NCBI RefSeq assembly: GCF_016918855.1
Contig: NZ_JADKYB010000005.1
Coordinates: 372,001-436,000 of the forward strand
Direction: 5' to 3'
DNA length: 64,000 nucleotides
Source of the DNA: Actinacidiphila acididurans
GTDB lineage: Bacteria; Actinomycetota; Actinomycetes; Streptomycetales; Streptomycetaceae
In this document: piece by piece, positions 32,953 through 41,781 of the stretch
Position numbering within the stretch: position 1 is the first letter of the stretch
Layout of the letters: every line of letters starts with the position of its first letter
Program-made: the position numbers and the translations under genes
Notes under the pieces: generated by a model
Told to the model about the DNA's origin: nothing
What the model saw: only the letters and a program-made list of their open reading frames with translations
The model's database searches: none

Positions 32953-34065
32953 TCAGCGGGACAAAACCCGCATCATGTGGCCGATCGTGACGGGCAGCAC
33001 CTTGCGCAGGCCCGAGGTGTCGATGAAGAAGGGACGATCGGGCGCGCCGTGCCGGTCGGTCGGCGGCGGGCCGTCGCCCTGCCAGACGTTGTGGCCCGCG
33101 ACGGCGAGGGAGATGACGGCGCCGCCGCGCAGGACGCTGAGGGTCTGCTGGTAGTCGCCGGAGGTGAGGTAGGCGAGGTCGCCGAGGCCCGGGTACGGCC
33201 GGGTCACCGAGCGGGCGCCGGTGCGGATGAGGTCGCCGCCGATGGCCAGCGGGATCTCGGGCGGGCCGGGCGGACCGTAGACGTCGGCGAACTCCGCCCG
33301 CGGATCGGTCTTCTTGTGCAGTTCGACGACGACCCGGACGGTGTAGTCGGCCAGCCAGCCGTCACCGGTGGTGAACGTCGACTCCAGGTCGCAGCGGGCC
33401 TGGTCGAGCGCCGACCCGCGGCGGATCTCCGGGTCGTTGCCGTCGAAGCCGCCCGCGGGCAGGGCGTCCGTGAGCGGTTCCAGGTTGAGGCTGCTGCACA
33501 GGTCGCCGGGTATGCGGTAGCCGTACGTGTCGGGCGGCGCGTGATGTCCGTAGTCCGCGCCGCGCAGCGCCGCCCCCCATATCGCGGAGGCCACGACCGC
33601 GCCGGCCACCACGCCCGTCCACAGCCGCCGCCGCTCGGTGCGGGTCCACCAGGGGCGCGGGTAGGGGTCGCCGATCAGGTCGGGGCCGGTGTGGGGGGCG
33701 CCGAATTCCGCCGCGGGGCCGGGCCCGGACCCGTCCGGTCCGAGCCTCACCTCCGGGCCGCCGAACTCCACCGCGGGCCCGTCCGGCCGGGGCTCCTCGC
33801 CCACCCGGCCCCGCTCGCCGCGGGACCACCACGACCGGTCCTCTCCGTCGCCGGTCGGGTCGCGCATGACCTCCGGGCCGCCGGATTCCGGCCCGGACCC
33901 GGTCCTTTCCAGCTCGGGCTCCTCGCCCGTCCGGCGCCGCGCGCCACGGGACCGCCAGCGGCGGCGCTCACCGTTGCCGAGCAGGTCGGGGCCGGCGAAC
34001 TCACTTGCCGGTGCGGGTCCGTCCGGGCCCGGCTCGTCGCCCGCCATCTCCGGTTCAGTGATCAC
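32953..34065 (-). CDS. Single-pass membrane protein with repeated cytoplasmic segments
   Basis: I do not recognise this 370-residue protein as a named family. Residues 1-145 are charged and carry three imperfect repeats, each with a G-x-E/P-RxWWxRxxR-like motif (RWRSRGARRRTGEEP, SWWSRGERGRVGEEP, PWWTRTERRRLW). One membrane segment follows at about 150-168. The extracytoplasmic part (about 180-370) has two cysteines (CSSLNLEPL and QARCDLE) and could form a disulphide-stabilised domain, loosely like actinobacterial DUF3558 lipoproteins but membrane-anchored. No partner gene is adjacent. Confidence 0.75.
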   Translation of the reverse strand: MITEPEMAGDEPGPDGPAPASEFAGPDLLGNGERRRWRSRGARRRTGEEPELERTGSGPESGGPEVMRDPTGDGEDRSWWSRGERGRVGEEPRPDGPAVEFGGPEVRLGPDGSGPGPAAEFGAPHTGPDLIGDPYPRPWWTRTERRRLWTGVVAGAVVASAIWGAALRGADYGHHAPPDTYGYRIPGDLCSSLNLEPLTDALPAGGFDGNDPEIRRGSALDQARCDLESTFTTGDGWLADYTVRVVVELHKKTDPRAEFADVYGPPGPPEIPLAIGGDLIRTGARSVTRPYPGLGDLAYLTSGDYQQTLSVLRGGAVISLAVAGHNVWQGDGPPPTDRHGAPDRPFFIDTSGLRKVLPVTIGHMMRVLSR

Positions 34066-34206
34066 CGTCCGCCCCCTCGTGTCCCGGTTCGACCAGCCTA
34101 CGGTCCGGCGCCGTCGTTGCCCCCGGGCGATGCCCGCGGGTGAAGCTCAACTCGGCTGAGTACGGGTACTCATGTGCCGCATCCCGGGCATGCCGACACT
34201 CGCGGT

Positions 34207-37200
34207 ATGGACACCGACGTGTCGTTCTGCCCCGACTGCGGGCAGCCCCTGCCGTCCCCTCTGCCCTCCGGTACGGCCGACTGCCCGCGCTGTCGGCTGC
34301 CGCTGACCGGGCCCCTCGCGGACGAGTTCCGCGCGGTCGCCGCGGAGCTGGCCGAACTCGACTCCAAGCGCTCGGAGTTGGTGCAGCGCCGAATGGATCT
34401 GCTACGTGCGCTGCGGGATCTGCGGCTGGAGCGGGTCCGCGAGGTCGTGGGCCTCGGTCAAGTGGGCGGCCCGGAGGGTTCGCTCGCCGGCGTGACGCAG
34501 GCTCACGCCTGGGGTGGTGCCGGGGAGGCCCGGTGGGGGCAGGCGTCCGGCGCCCGGTGGGGCGGTGCGGGCGGCGGCTGGGGTTCCGGACCGGGTGCCG
34601 GAGCCGGTGGTGGCTGGGGTGCCGCCTTCCGGGGCGGGCGGGCGGGCGGGGACGCCTCGGCGCCCTCCGTGCAGACCGTGCTGCTCGTGCTCGGGGGGCT
34701 GCTGGTCACCGTGGCCGGGCTGGTGTTCACCCTGGTGAACTGGGGCCGGCTCGGGATCGGGGGCCGCGCGGCCGTACTCGGCGCGTTCACCGCGCTCGCC
34801 CTGGCCGTACCCTTCCCGCTGCGCCGCCGCGGGCTCACCGCCACCGCCGAGACGGCCGGCTCCGTCGGCTTCGCCCTGGTGCTGCTGGACTGGTACGCGG
34901 CCCGCGCCGCCGGGCCGGCCGGGCTCGACCGGGCCGGCGTCACCGGCTACTGGGCCGCGGCCACCGCCGCCACCGCGCTCGGCGCCGCCGGCTACGCCTG
35001 GTGGACGCGGTCCACCGTCCTGCCCTACGCCGCGCTCGCCCTCCTCCAGTTCACCGTCCCGCTCACCGTGGCCGCCCACGACGCCGGGCCGGTCGTACGG
35101 GCCACCGGCTCCGTCGGCCTCGCCGCGCTCGACGTTGCCATGGCGCTCTTCGCCGGGCCCTTCGTCGGGCGTGCGGGCCGCGGGGCGAAGGCCCTGTCCG
35201 GTACGGCCCTCGGGCTCGGCGCACTCTGGGGTGTCCTCGGCGGGTCCTACGCCGCCGACCTCGCGTCCTCCGCGACCACGTACGGCGGGGCGTTACGCGC
35301 GTGCGTGCCGCTTCTTCTGCTCGCGCTTTTCGCTGTGGCCGTCGCTTCCCGTCTTTCGCTTCTGCCCGCCTGGGCCCGGCCGCTCGTCGCCGTCTGCGGC
35401 GGCCTCGCGCTCCTCGCCGCCGCCGCGGCTCTTCCCCGGCTCGCCTTCGCCGCTTCCTGGGCCCCCTTGGCCCCGGCTCTTCCAGCGGCCCTTCTGGTCG
35501 TGGGTGCGGTTGCTTTCTCCGGCCCGGCCTTCGCCCTCGGGGAGCGGCCCGTGCGGGGTGGGTTCGCCGTGGCCGGGGGGCTGGGGCTGCTGGTGGCGTT
35601 CCTCCGCGTGGTGCCCTATGCCGGGGAGGCGTTCGTGCGGCCGTTCCTGGAGGCGTTGCCCGGGCAGCGGTGGGAGCCCGGTGAGTGGGGCGTCGGTGGG
35701 GTCGTGCCCGTTGTGTTCTTGGTGGTCGCCGGGGTCGGGGGCGTGGTGGGGGTGCGGTTGGGGGAGCGGGCCGTGCTTCATGGTGTGGCTCTCGTTGGGG
35801 TCGGTGGAGCCGTGCTTTCGCCTTTGGCGGGCGGGTTGCCGTACTCCTCCGTCGTGGCCCTCGCGTGCTTGCCCGCGCTCCTTGCTGCGGCCCTGCTTCT
35901 GCTCGGGCCGCTCCGGGAGGGGCGTGACCTCGCCTGGAACGTCCTCCTGTGCGGTGGCCTGGTCGGGCTCACCTGGTCCTTGCCCAGCGCTGCGGCGGCT
36001 CTGACCGTATGGGGGGCGGCGTCCGTCCTGGGTGCGGCCCTTGCCCGTAGCGCTCCGGGCGCCGCTTCCTTCGCCGTGGGCGCCCTCGCGGTCACCGCGG
36101 CGCGGGGGGCCGATACGGCGGGGCTTGCGCCGCAGGTGGGGGCGTTTGCCGTGCTGGGGGTCGCGGTGTTGACCGTGCCGGTTGCGGCGGGGCTGAGCCG
36201 GGGCGGGGCGGGGGCTTTGCGAGCCGGGGTCGGTGCCTCCGGCATGGGGGTCCGAAATCTCATATTTACGGGCCTGGCGGCCCACAAATATAAGTCAGCA
36301 TTTCGGACCCCCACGCCTCCGGCCCCTCCCGAGGTCCACCCGGGCGAGGCCGGGGCCGCCGGATCACCTGCCGGTGGGGCACCTCACGCCGACGGTGGGT
36401 CCCAACCCGCCGGTGGGCCGGCTCACGCCGACGGTGGGTCCCAACCCGCCGGTGGGTCGGCTCACGCCGACGGTGGGTCCCGACCCGTGGGTCGGTCCGG
36501 TCACTTGGGCGGTACGTCTGGCGTCGGTGGGGCCGGTGGCCATGGCGGTGGGTCTGCGGTCGGTCGGTCCGGTCGCTCTGGGGGTGGTCGGCCGGAGGGT
36601 TCCGTGGTGGGGTCCGTCGGCCCGGCTCGCGGGCTTGAGGTGGAGATCACCGGTTACGTCGCCGCGGGGCTTGCCCTGGTGATGGCTGCGGTCGACGCCG
36701 ACACGTTCGGCTTGGCGCTCGCGATTGCCGGGGTGGCGGCGCTGGGGGTGGCGTTGCGGGCGGAACGGCGGGGGGTCGGGGTCGTGGGGGCGACCGTGTT
36801 GCTGACGGCGGCGTCGTGGGTGCGGCTGGTGATGGGTGGGGTGGAGGCGCCGGAGCCGTACACCGTGCCGCCGGCGGTTGTGGTGCTGGTGCTGGGGCAT
36901 GTGCGGCGGCGGCGGGAGCCCGGGATGGGGTCGTGGGCGGCGTACGGGTCGGGGTTGGGGATGGGGATGCTGCCCGCGTTGTGGGCGGCGTGGGACGACG
37001 TGTCGTGGGTGCGGCCGTTGGTGCTGGGGGCGGTCGCGCTGGTGGTGACGCTGTTCGGGGCGCGGCTGCGGTTGCGGGCGCCCTTGCTGGTGGGTGCTGG
37101 GGTGCTGCTGGTGGACGGCCTGCACGAACTGGCTCCGACTGTCGTGCAGTCGCTGGGGGTGCTGCCGAGGTGGGTGCCACTGGCCGCCGCGGGGGGACTG

Positions 37201-37281
37201 CTGCTGTACGTCGGAGCCACGTATGAGCGGCGGCTCGCGGCGGGGCGGCGGCTGCGGGAGAACGTGCGACGGATGGAGTGA
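34207..37281 (+). CDS. Large multi-pass membrane protein with N-terminal zinc ribbon (SCO7613-C-terminal type)
   Basis: The 1024-residue protein starts at ATG 34207. It opens with a zinc ribbon (CPDC at 8-11, CPRC at 26-29) and a short coiled coil at 38-75 (LAELDSKRSELVQRR). About 25 hydrophobic segments follow. This matches large Streptomyces membrane proteins labelled SCO7613 C-terminal domain; the function is unknown. Two anomalies interrupt it: a 67-bp palindromic element at residues of about 680-702 with codons rare in this genome (ATA, TTT, AAA, TAT), and a 13-residue tandem repeat at about 720-760. Both keep the frame, so the protein may still be made. Confidence 0.82.
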   Translation: MDTDVSFCPDCGQPLPSPLPSGTADCPRCRLPLTGPLADEFRAVAAELAELDSKRSELVQRRMDLLRALRDLRLERVREVVGLGQVGGPEGSLAGVTQAHAWGGAGEARWGQASGARWGGAGGGWGSGPGAGAGGGWGAAFRGGRAGGDASAPSVQTVLLVLGGLLVTVAGLVFTLVNWGRLGIGGRAAVLGAFTALALAVPFPLRRRGLTATAETAGSVGFALVLLDWYAARAAGPAGLDRAGVTGYWAAATAATALGAAGYAWWTRSTVLPYAALALLQFTVPLTVAAHDAGPVVRATGSVGLAALDVAMALFAGPFVGRAGRGAKALSGTALGLGALWGVLGGSYAADLASSATTYGGALRACVPLLLLALFAVAVASRLSLLPAWARPLVAVCGGLALLAAAAALPRLAFAASWAPLAPALPAALLVVGAVAFSGPAFALGERPVRGGFAVAGGLGLLVAFLRVVPYAGEAFVRPFLEALPGQRWEPGEWGVGGVVPVVFLVVAGVGGVVGVRLGERAVLHGVALVGVGGAVLSPLAGGLPYSSVVALACLPALLAAALLLLGPLREGRDLAWNVLLCGGLVGLTWSLPSAAAALTVWGAASVLGAALARSAPGAASFAVGALAVTAARGADTAGLAPQVGAFAVLGVAVLTVPVAAGLSRGGAGALRAGVGASGMGVRNLIFTGLAAHKYKSAFRTPTPPAPPEVHPGEAGAAGSPAGGAPHADGGSQPAGGPAHADGGSQPAGGSAHADGGSRPVGRSGHLGGTSGVGGAGGHGGGSAVGRSGRSGGGRPEGSVVGSVGPARGLEVEITGYVAAGLALVMAAVDADTFGLALAIAGVAALGVALRAERRGVGVVGATVLLTAASWVRLVMGGVEAPEPYTVPPAVVVLVLGHVRRRREPGMGSWAAYGSGLGMGMLPALWAAWDDVSWVRPLVLGAVALVVTLFGARLRLRAPLLVGAGVLLVDGLHELAPTVVQSLGVLPRWVPLAAAGGLLLYVGATYERRLAAGRRLRENVRRME
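36246..36312. repeat. 67-bp nested palindromic element inside a gene
   Basis: The outer arms GGGGGTCCGAAAT (36246-36258) and ATTTCGGACCCCC (36300-36312) are perfect 13-bp inverted repeats. Inside, ATATTT-AC-GGGCC (36262-36274) pairs with GGCCC-AC-AAATAT (36279-36291) around a 4-base loop TGGC. The element is markedly AT-richer than its surroundings and is read through in frame. It looks like a small inserted palindromic element. Confidence 0.85.
36370..36487. repeat. 39-bp in-frame tandem repeat, three copies
   Basis: CTCACGCCGACGGTGGGTCC begins at 36383, 36422 and 36461, a 39-bp period encoding 13-residue units of HADGGSQPAGG type. It expands a flexible hydrophilic loop of the membrane protein, directly after the palindromic element. 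Confidence 0.9.
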
Positions 37282-37541
37282 GGCGGGAGTGGTCGGTGAC
37301 GGCGCCCGTCCACGGACCCGTCCCGGTCGTCGAGCAGTTGTCGGGGCCGCTGTCGCGATGCGTGCCTCTGCCGCCGCGTGTCGGGGCGGCATGTACGAGC
37401 GGCGGCTCGGGGCAGGACGGCCGAGCGTTCACTCGGTGAAGGTGCCCCCATGAACCCGCCCCCGTGCAGTCGCTGGGGCTCCTGCCGCCCCCGCCGCGCA
37501 GGGGGACTGCTGCCTACGTCGGGCGACGTACGAGCGCGGGC

Positions 37542-39095
37542 TCAGTCCGTGAAGCCGCTCGGGGCGCGGCCGTTGGCGCGGGTGAGGAGGGTGGCGGCGA
37601 GGTGGCCGGCGGATTCGCGGGTGGCGCGGGCGAGGAGGGGCATGCGGACGGGGCCGCCGGCGGCGAGGTGGCGGTCGTGGGGGACGGTGAGGACGGTGAC
37701 GCCGGAGTGGGCGAGGTAGTGGGTGGCGGCGGTGACGTCGATCGCGGGGTGGGGGGCGGCGGCGTTGAGGACGACGACCGTGCCCTGGAGCATGTGGGGG
37801 ACGCCGGCCATCCAGTCCAGGACCGTGCGGGTGCTGTTGACGCCCTCGACCGTGGCGGGGGCGACGAGGACCCGGGCCTGGGCGGTGTCGATGGCGGTAC
37901 GGGCCAGTTCGCCCGGCAGGGACTCGCAGTCCACGACGGTGACGCCGAACCAGCGTCGCAGCGCGGTCGTGACCTTGCGGTAGGCCGGGATGTCCAGCCG
38001 TGCGCCCACCTGGCCCTGGCTGCCGGGCAGCAGCCAGCCGCCGCTCCGGGTGTGCAGCAGGTAGCCGGTTATGTCCATGAACTGCATGGTGGGCGTGACG
38101 ACATGGGCCAGATCGGCGCAGGTCCAGCGGACCGTGTCGGCGCCGAGCCGGGCCGGCAGCGTGCCGAGCGCGGCGTCCGCCTCGACGGACAGCACGGGGT
38201 CCGGGCGGTAGTGCGCGTACATCAGGCCCAGCAGTGCGGCCACCGTTGTCTTCCCGGCGCCGCCCCTGATGCTGGTCACCGCGATCTGGCGGCCGCCGCC
38301 GTTCACCGGTTGCTGGATCGCCTGCGCGATCTCCTTGCCCCCGGCCACTTCCTTGGACCCCGACGGCGCCACCAGGCGCAGCACCGCGTCGCCGGCCCGC
38401 CGTACCACCGAGTCCCCGTGCCGCTCCCCCCGCCGCACGGCCGCCGCTCCCTGGTCCACCGCGGGCACGGGGTTGGGCGACGCGGGGAGCTGACGCGTGG
38501 TGGAGGGGTAAGCGTACGTCTGGGGGTGGGGTTGGGTCGGCGGCCCTGAATACGGCCGCGGTTGGGCCTGCGGCTGCGCCTGGGCGGGTGGGTACGGCTG
38601 CGGGTGTGGCTGCTGCTGGGTCTGCTGCTGCGGGTACGTCGCCGGGGCGGTGGCCGGCACGACCGGTGGGTGGGAAGGCGGCGGCGGTACGGTCCTGGAC
38701 GCCACGGGTACGGCCACCGCGGCCGGGACCGGCTCCTCGGGAGCCGGGGTCGGGGCTGCGGCGTCGTTGTCCGGTGCCGGGCCGGTGGCGGGCTCGACCT
38801 GGACGGCCACGTCCTGCGCCGGTGGGGCGTCCGGCACGGACGGCTCGGGCTGAGCGGGTGTCTCCGGCGCCGGGGCGGAAGGTGCGGGCACAACGGGCGG
38901 AGCGGCTGCGTCGGGGGCCTTGTCCGGTGCCGTCTCCTCGGCGGCAACAGGGCTCTGTGCCGGGGGCGTTGGCGTACTCGCCGGGTCGGGCGCGGCCGTC
39001 TCCGGGGTCACCCCCTCGGCGCGGGGACCTCCGGTCGGGGCGGCCGGGGTGAGGGGGTGGGGGAGCTTGCCCTCGGGGTCGGCGGGGTGGTCCAT
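37542..39095 (-). CDS. ParA/MinD-like ATPase with long Pro/Ala-rich N-terminus
   Basis: The 517-residue protein starts at ATG 39095. Residues 1-215 are Pro, Ala and Gln-rich and disordered. From about 262 it is a P-loop ATPase with a deviant Walker A, SIRGGAGKTTVAA (about 275-287), a VTVVDCESLPGELAR switch and VLVAPATVEGV. This resembles SCO5717-like MinD/ParA ATPases of Streptomyces, some of which lie in type VII secretion loci. No ParB, MinC or ESX gene is present here. Downstream on its strand, 260 bp without a recognisable gene separate it from the membrane-protein gene. Confidence 0.83.
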   Translation of the reverse strand: MDHPADPEGKLPHPLTPAAPTGGPRAEGVTPETAAPDPASTPTPPAQSPVAAEETAPDKAPDAAAPPVVPAPSAPAPETPAQPEPSVPDAPPAQDVAVQVEPATGPAPDNDAAAPTPAPEEPVPAAVAVPVASRTVPPPPSHPPVVPATAPATYPQQQTQQQPHPQPYPPAQAQPQAQPRPYSGPPTQPHPQTYAYPSTTRQLPASPNPVPAVDQGAAAVRRGERHGDSVVRRAGDAVLRLVAPSGSKEVAGGKEIAQAIQQPVNGGGRQIAVTSIRGGAGKTTVAALLGLMYAHYRPDPVLSVEADAALGTLPARLGADTVRWTCADLAHVVTPTMQFMDITGYLLHTRSGGWLLPGSQGQVGARLDIPAYRKVTTALRRWFGVTVVDCESLPGELARTAIDTAQARVLVAPATVEGVNSTRTVLDWMAGVPHMLQGTVVVLNAAAPHPAIDVTAATHYLAHSGVTVLTVPHDRHLAAGGPVRMPLLARATRESAGHLAATLLTRANGRAPSGFTD

Positions 39096-39444
39096 CGTCG
39101 TGGGGTTCCCTTCCGCTGTCAGAGGGCGGGGGCCGGGCGGAGGCCGGCGAGGCGGGTGGTCGGCGGCAGGCTCGGGCGGGAAGCGGCGGGCCGGGTGGCG
39201 CGGCGTACCCGGGCGGGCGCACAAGTGGCGATCCGTACCGGCAGTGCTTCCGTACGGCCGGCGAAATCACGGCACAACGGCGCCCACTCCCGTGGGACGC
39301 CGTGAGAAGAAAGGCTCATCCGGCTGGTCCCCCGCCGCCCCACGTACACCATTCATCGGAACCTATCAGGGACGGGAAGGAGCCGGGGACAGGCCGGCGC
39401 CCCGGAACAACGGGGGTTCCGGGGCGCCGGGTTGGAGGAAGGGG
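39096..39444. other. 349-bp gap with a strong terminator
   Basis: The ParA-like gene's promoter must lie in the left part. At 39394-39430 a 15-bp perfect stem (CCGGCGCCCCGGAAC and its complement, 7-base loop) lies directly behind the minus-strand phosphatase gene and should terminate it. I see no gene. Confidence 0.75.
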
Positions 39445-41601
39445 TCAGCCGAGGTGCTGGGCGGCCGCGACGAGGAGGTCGGCGGCGCGGGTGAGGTGGG
39501 CCGCCGTGGCGGAGGAGACGGGGTCCGGGGTGAGGGCCGCGTCGTCGAGCACGGTGGCGATGCGGGCGGCGAGCAGGTCGCGCGCGGTGCCGAGGCCGGT
39601 GAGGGCGGCCTCGTCGGCGCGGTAGACGCCGTCGCCGGGAGAGGCGGAGGACACGGCCCGGTCGGAGAACTGGAGGGTGGCGGCGGCGAAGTCACCGACG
39701 CCAGCGTTGAGTTGCTTGTAGGCGGCGGCGAGCTTCTCGTAGCTCTCGGTGTGGGTGCGCAGGCCGGCCGGCAGGGCGGAGCGGTTCAGCAGCCCGGTGA
39801 GGACCACGCCGTCCGTGCGGTAGTCGTCGTGCAGGCCGAGCAGGGAAAGGAGGGTGGGCCGGATGTCGGCGTGGTCGGACCAGACGGCGTCGCTGACGCC
39901 GAGGTGCTTGACGCCGGGGCCGGCCATGCCGAGCCAGGTGGTGGTGATGTCGCCGGCGAAGTCGCCGTGGTTCCAGGCGAAGCCGGGGCCGAGGGCCACG
40001 CACGGGGAGGCGCAGTTGGCGGCGCCGCCGTAGACGTAGTAGTTCGGGTCGGCGAAGGAGGTGAAGGTGGGCGTGCGCGCCGGGTCGCCGGTGACCATGT
40101 GGAGGATCTTCATCTCCGCCTGGTCGGCGAGGTAGTTGTTGACCTTGTCGGTGCGGCCGGTGATGGGGTTGACGGCGGTGACCTTGGACCAGGCGCGTTC
40201 GAAGTCGCGGGTGGTGGCGGCGGTCTGCGCCGGGTTGCCGGTGAGGTAGAAGTTGGGCGCGGAGTCGGCGTGCACGCCGAAGGGGGTGGTCACGCCCTGC
40301 TGGGTGGCGAGCAGGCCGGTGGCGTTGGCGTTGATCTCGCCGATCTGGCCGTAGGTGCAGGGCACGGTCACGCCGTCGCAGTTCGCCGGGGTGGGGGCGC
40401 CGCCCACGAAGTGGTCGTTCTCGTCGGCGGTGACCACGAACAGGGTGTTGGCGGTGGTGATGCCGTCGCCCGCCAGCCGGTCGAAGAAGGTGCCGAAGGC
40501 GTCGTCGTAGGACTTGAGCTGCGCCACGTAACCGGCCTCGCCGGGGCCGTACGCGCCGGTGGGGGCGACGTGCCGGTCGTGGGCGTCGGAGATGTACGCG
40601 AAGGTGACCGGGACGCCGGCCTCCTGCATCTGGGCGACGTAGCCGAGGGAGTTGGCCGCGGACATCGAGTCGAAGCCGGGGAAGCCGGGGTTGCCGGCCG
40701 GGTCGGTGATCGGGGTGCCGCCGGTGGAGCGGACCGCGGCGGCGCCGCCGGTGATCGCCGGGTCGACGGACTTGGCGCCGAACAGCGCCTGGTAGCCGGT
40801 GTAGCCGCCGGGCTCGTCGGGCAGCAGGTCGTCGTGCGCGGCGGGGCCGGCGCCGGTGCACAGCGGGGAGGTCTTCGCGCAGTGCACGCCGATGCCGACG
40901 AAGTCGGCCTGCGCCTTGGCCGGGGTGGCCTTGGCCTCGGCGGCCTCGGCGGAGTTGGCGCCGAACACCTTGGTGATGTCCACCGTGGTGTTCTCCAGGA
41001 TGGTGTTGGCCGCCGACACCGCGCCGACGTCGCAGCCGGCCCGGGTGAACGGCACCCAGGGCGCCGGGGTGTTCTTGCCGTCGGGGGTCACCATGGTGGG
41101 CGCCTTGTCGCTCGGCGCCGGCACGGAGGAGTCGGCGACACCGTCGGTCCAGTACGCGAAGGTGCTGGCGCTGTTGCTGCTGCCGTCCGGGTTGTAGTAG
41201 CGGTACGCGTTCGACACCGGCTGGCCGTGGCGGTCGCCGTACAGGCCGGTCAGCGAGGTGAGGATGTCGTTGCCGGTGTGGGCGATCAGCGGGGTGTGGT
41301 GGTTGTCGTCCAGCACGCCGTTGCCGGTGAGGAAGTTCAGCAGGTGCGGCATCTGCTCCAGGTCGGAGGGGACGTTGGGGTTGTCCCGGGTGAAGTGCAC
41401 ATTGTCGAACTGGAGGTAGATCACATGCTTCAGGCCGGGGTTCGCCGGGGCGAGGTCGCAGCCCGCCTCGGTGTGTGCGGTGGCCGTGCCCGGTGCGGCC
41501 TGCCCGTTGGCGGCGGCCGGCGAGACCGCCACCCCGCCGAGGCCGAGCCCGAGTCCCAGACCGGCGGCCAGCGCGGCCGCCACCACCCGTGATCTTCGCA
41601 T
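39445..41601 (-). CDS. Secreted alkaline-phosphatase-superfamily protein
   Basis: Starting at ATG 41601, the 718-residue precursor has a signal peptide (about 1-34: MRRSRVVAAALAAGLGLGLG, cleavage near SPAAANG). The fold-specific segments are HVIYLQFDNVHFTRDNP near residue 60, IAHTGNDILTSLTGLYGDRHG with a candidate nucleophile threonine (about 110), FAYISDAHDRH, VVTADENDHFVGG and the metal site YRTDGVV with SDHADIRPTLLSLLG. These fit the sulfatase/alkaline phosphatase superfamily. The substrate is not known. A terminator follows. The next upstream gene encodes another secreted phosphoesterase on the same strand, 180 bp away. Confidence 0.82.
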   Translation of the reverse strand: MRRSRVVAAALAAGLGLGLGLGGVAVSPAAANGQAAPGTATAHTEAGCDLAPANPGLKHVIYLQFDNVHFTRDNPNVPSDLEQMPHLLNFLTGNGVLDDNHHTPLIAHTGNDILTSLTGLYGDRHGQPVSNAYRYYNPDGSSNSASTFAYWTDGVADSSVPAPSDKAPTMVTPDGKNTPAPWVPFTRAGCDVGAVSAANTILENTTVDITKVFGANSAEAAEAKATPAKAQADFVGIGVHCAKTSPLCTGAGPAAHDDLLPDEPGGYTGYQALFGAKSVDPAITGGAAAVRSTGGTPITDPAGNPGFPGFDSMSAANSLGYVAQMQEAGVPVTFAYISDAHDRHVAPTGAYGPGEAGYVAQLKSYDDAFGTFFDRLAGDGITTANTLFVVTADENDHFVGGAPTPANCDGVTVPCTYGQIGEINANATGLLATQQGVTTPFGVHADSAPNFYLTGNPAQTAATTRDFERAWSKVTAVNPITGRTDKVNNYLADQAEMKILHMVTGDPARTPTFTSFADPNYYVYGGAANCASPCVALGPGFAWNHGDFAGDITTTWLGMAGPGVKHLGVSDAVWSDHADIRPTLLSLLGLHDDYRTDGVVLTGLLNRSALPAGLRTHTESYEKLAAAYKQLNAGVGDFAAATLQFSDRAVSSASPGDGVYRADEAALTGLGTARDLLAARIATVLDDAALTPDPVSSATAAHLTRAADLLVAAAQHLG

Positions 41602-41781
41602 CGCGTTCCCTGCTCCCTGGTGTTCGCGGACTGTCACAACGCGCGTAGAACGAGGTACGGCGGGCAGCGTGCCACAGTGGCGCCGGTCACACAGCGGGTT
41701 TACAGAAACATGACAGCGGCGCCGGTCCGCCGGGGGTGGCGGGCCGGCGCCGCGGGTCGGGACAGCGGGTCCCGGCCCGGG

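Noticed and set aside
38920..41592. 890-residue plus-strand frame over the ParA-like and phosphatase genes
   Set aside because: Val/Gly/Ala-rich shadow with no motif; the minus strand has two convincing proteins, one with a signal peptide.
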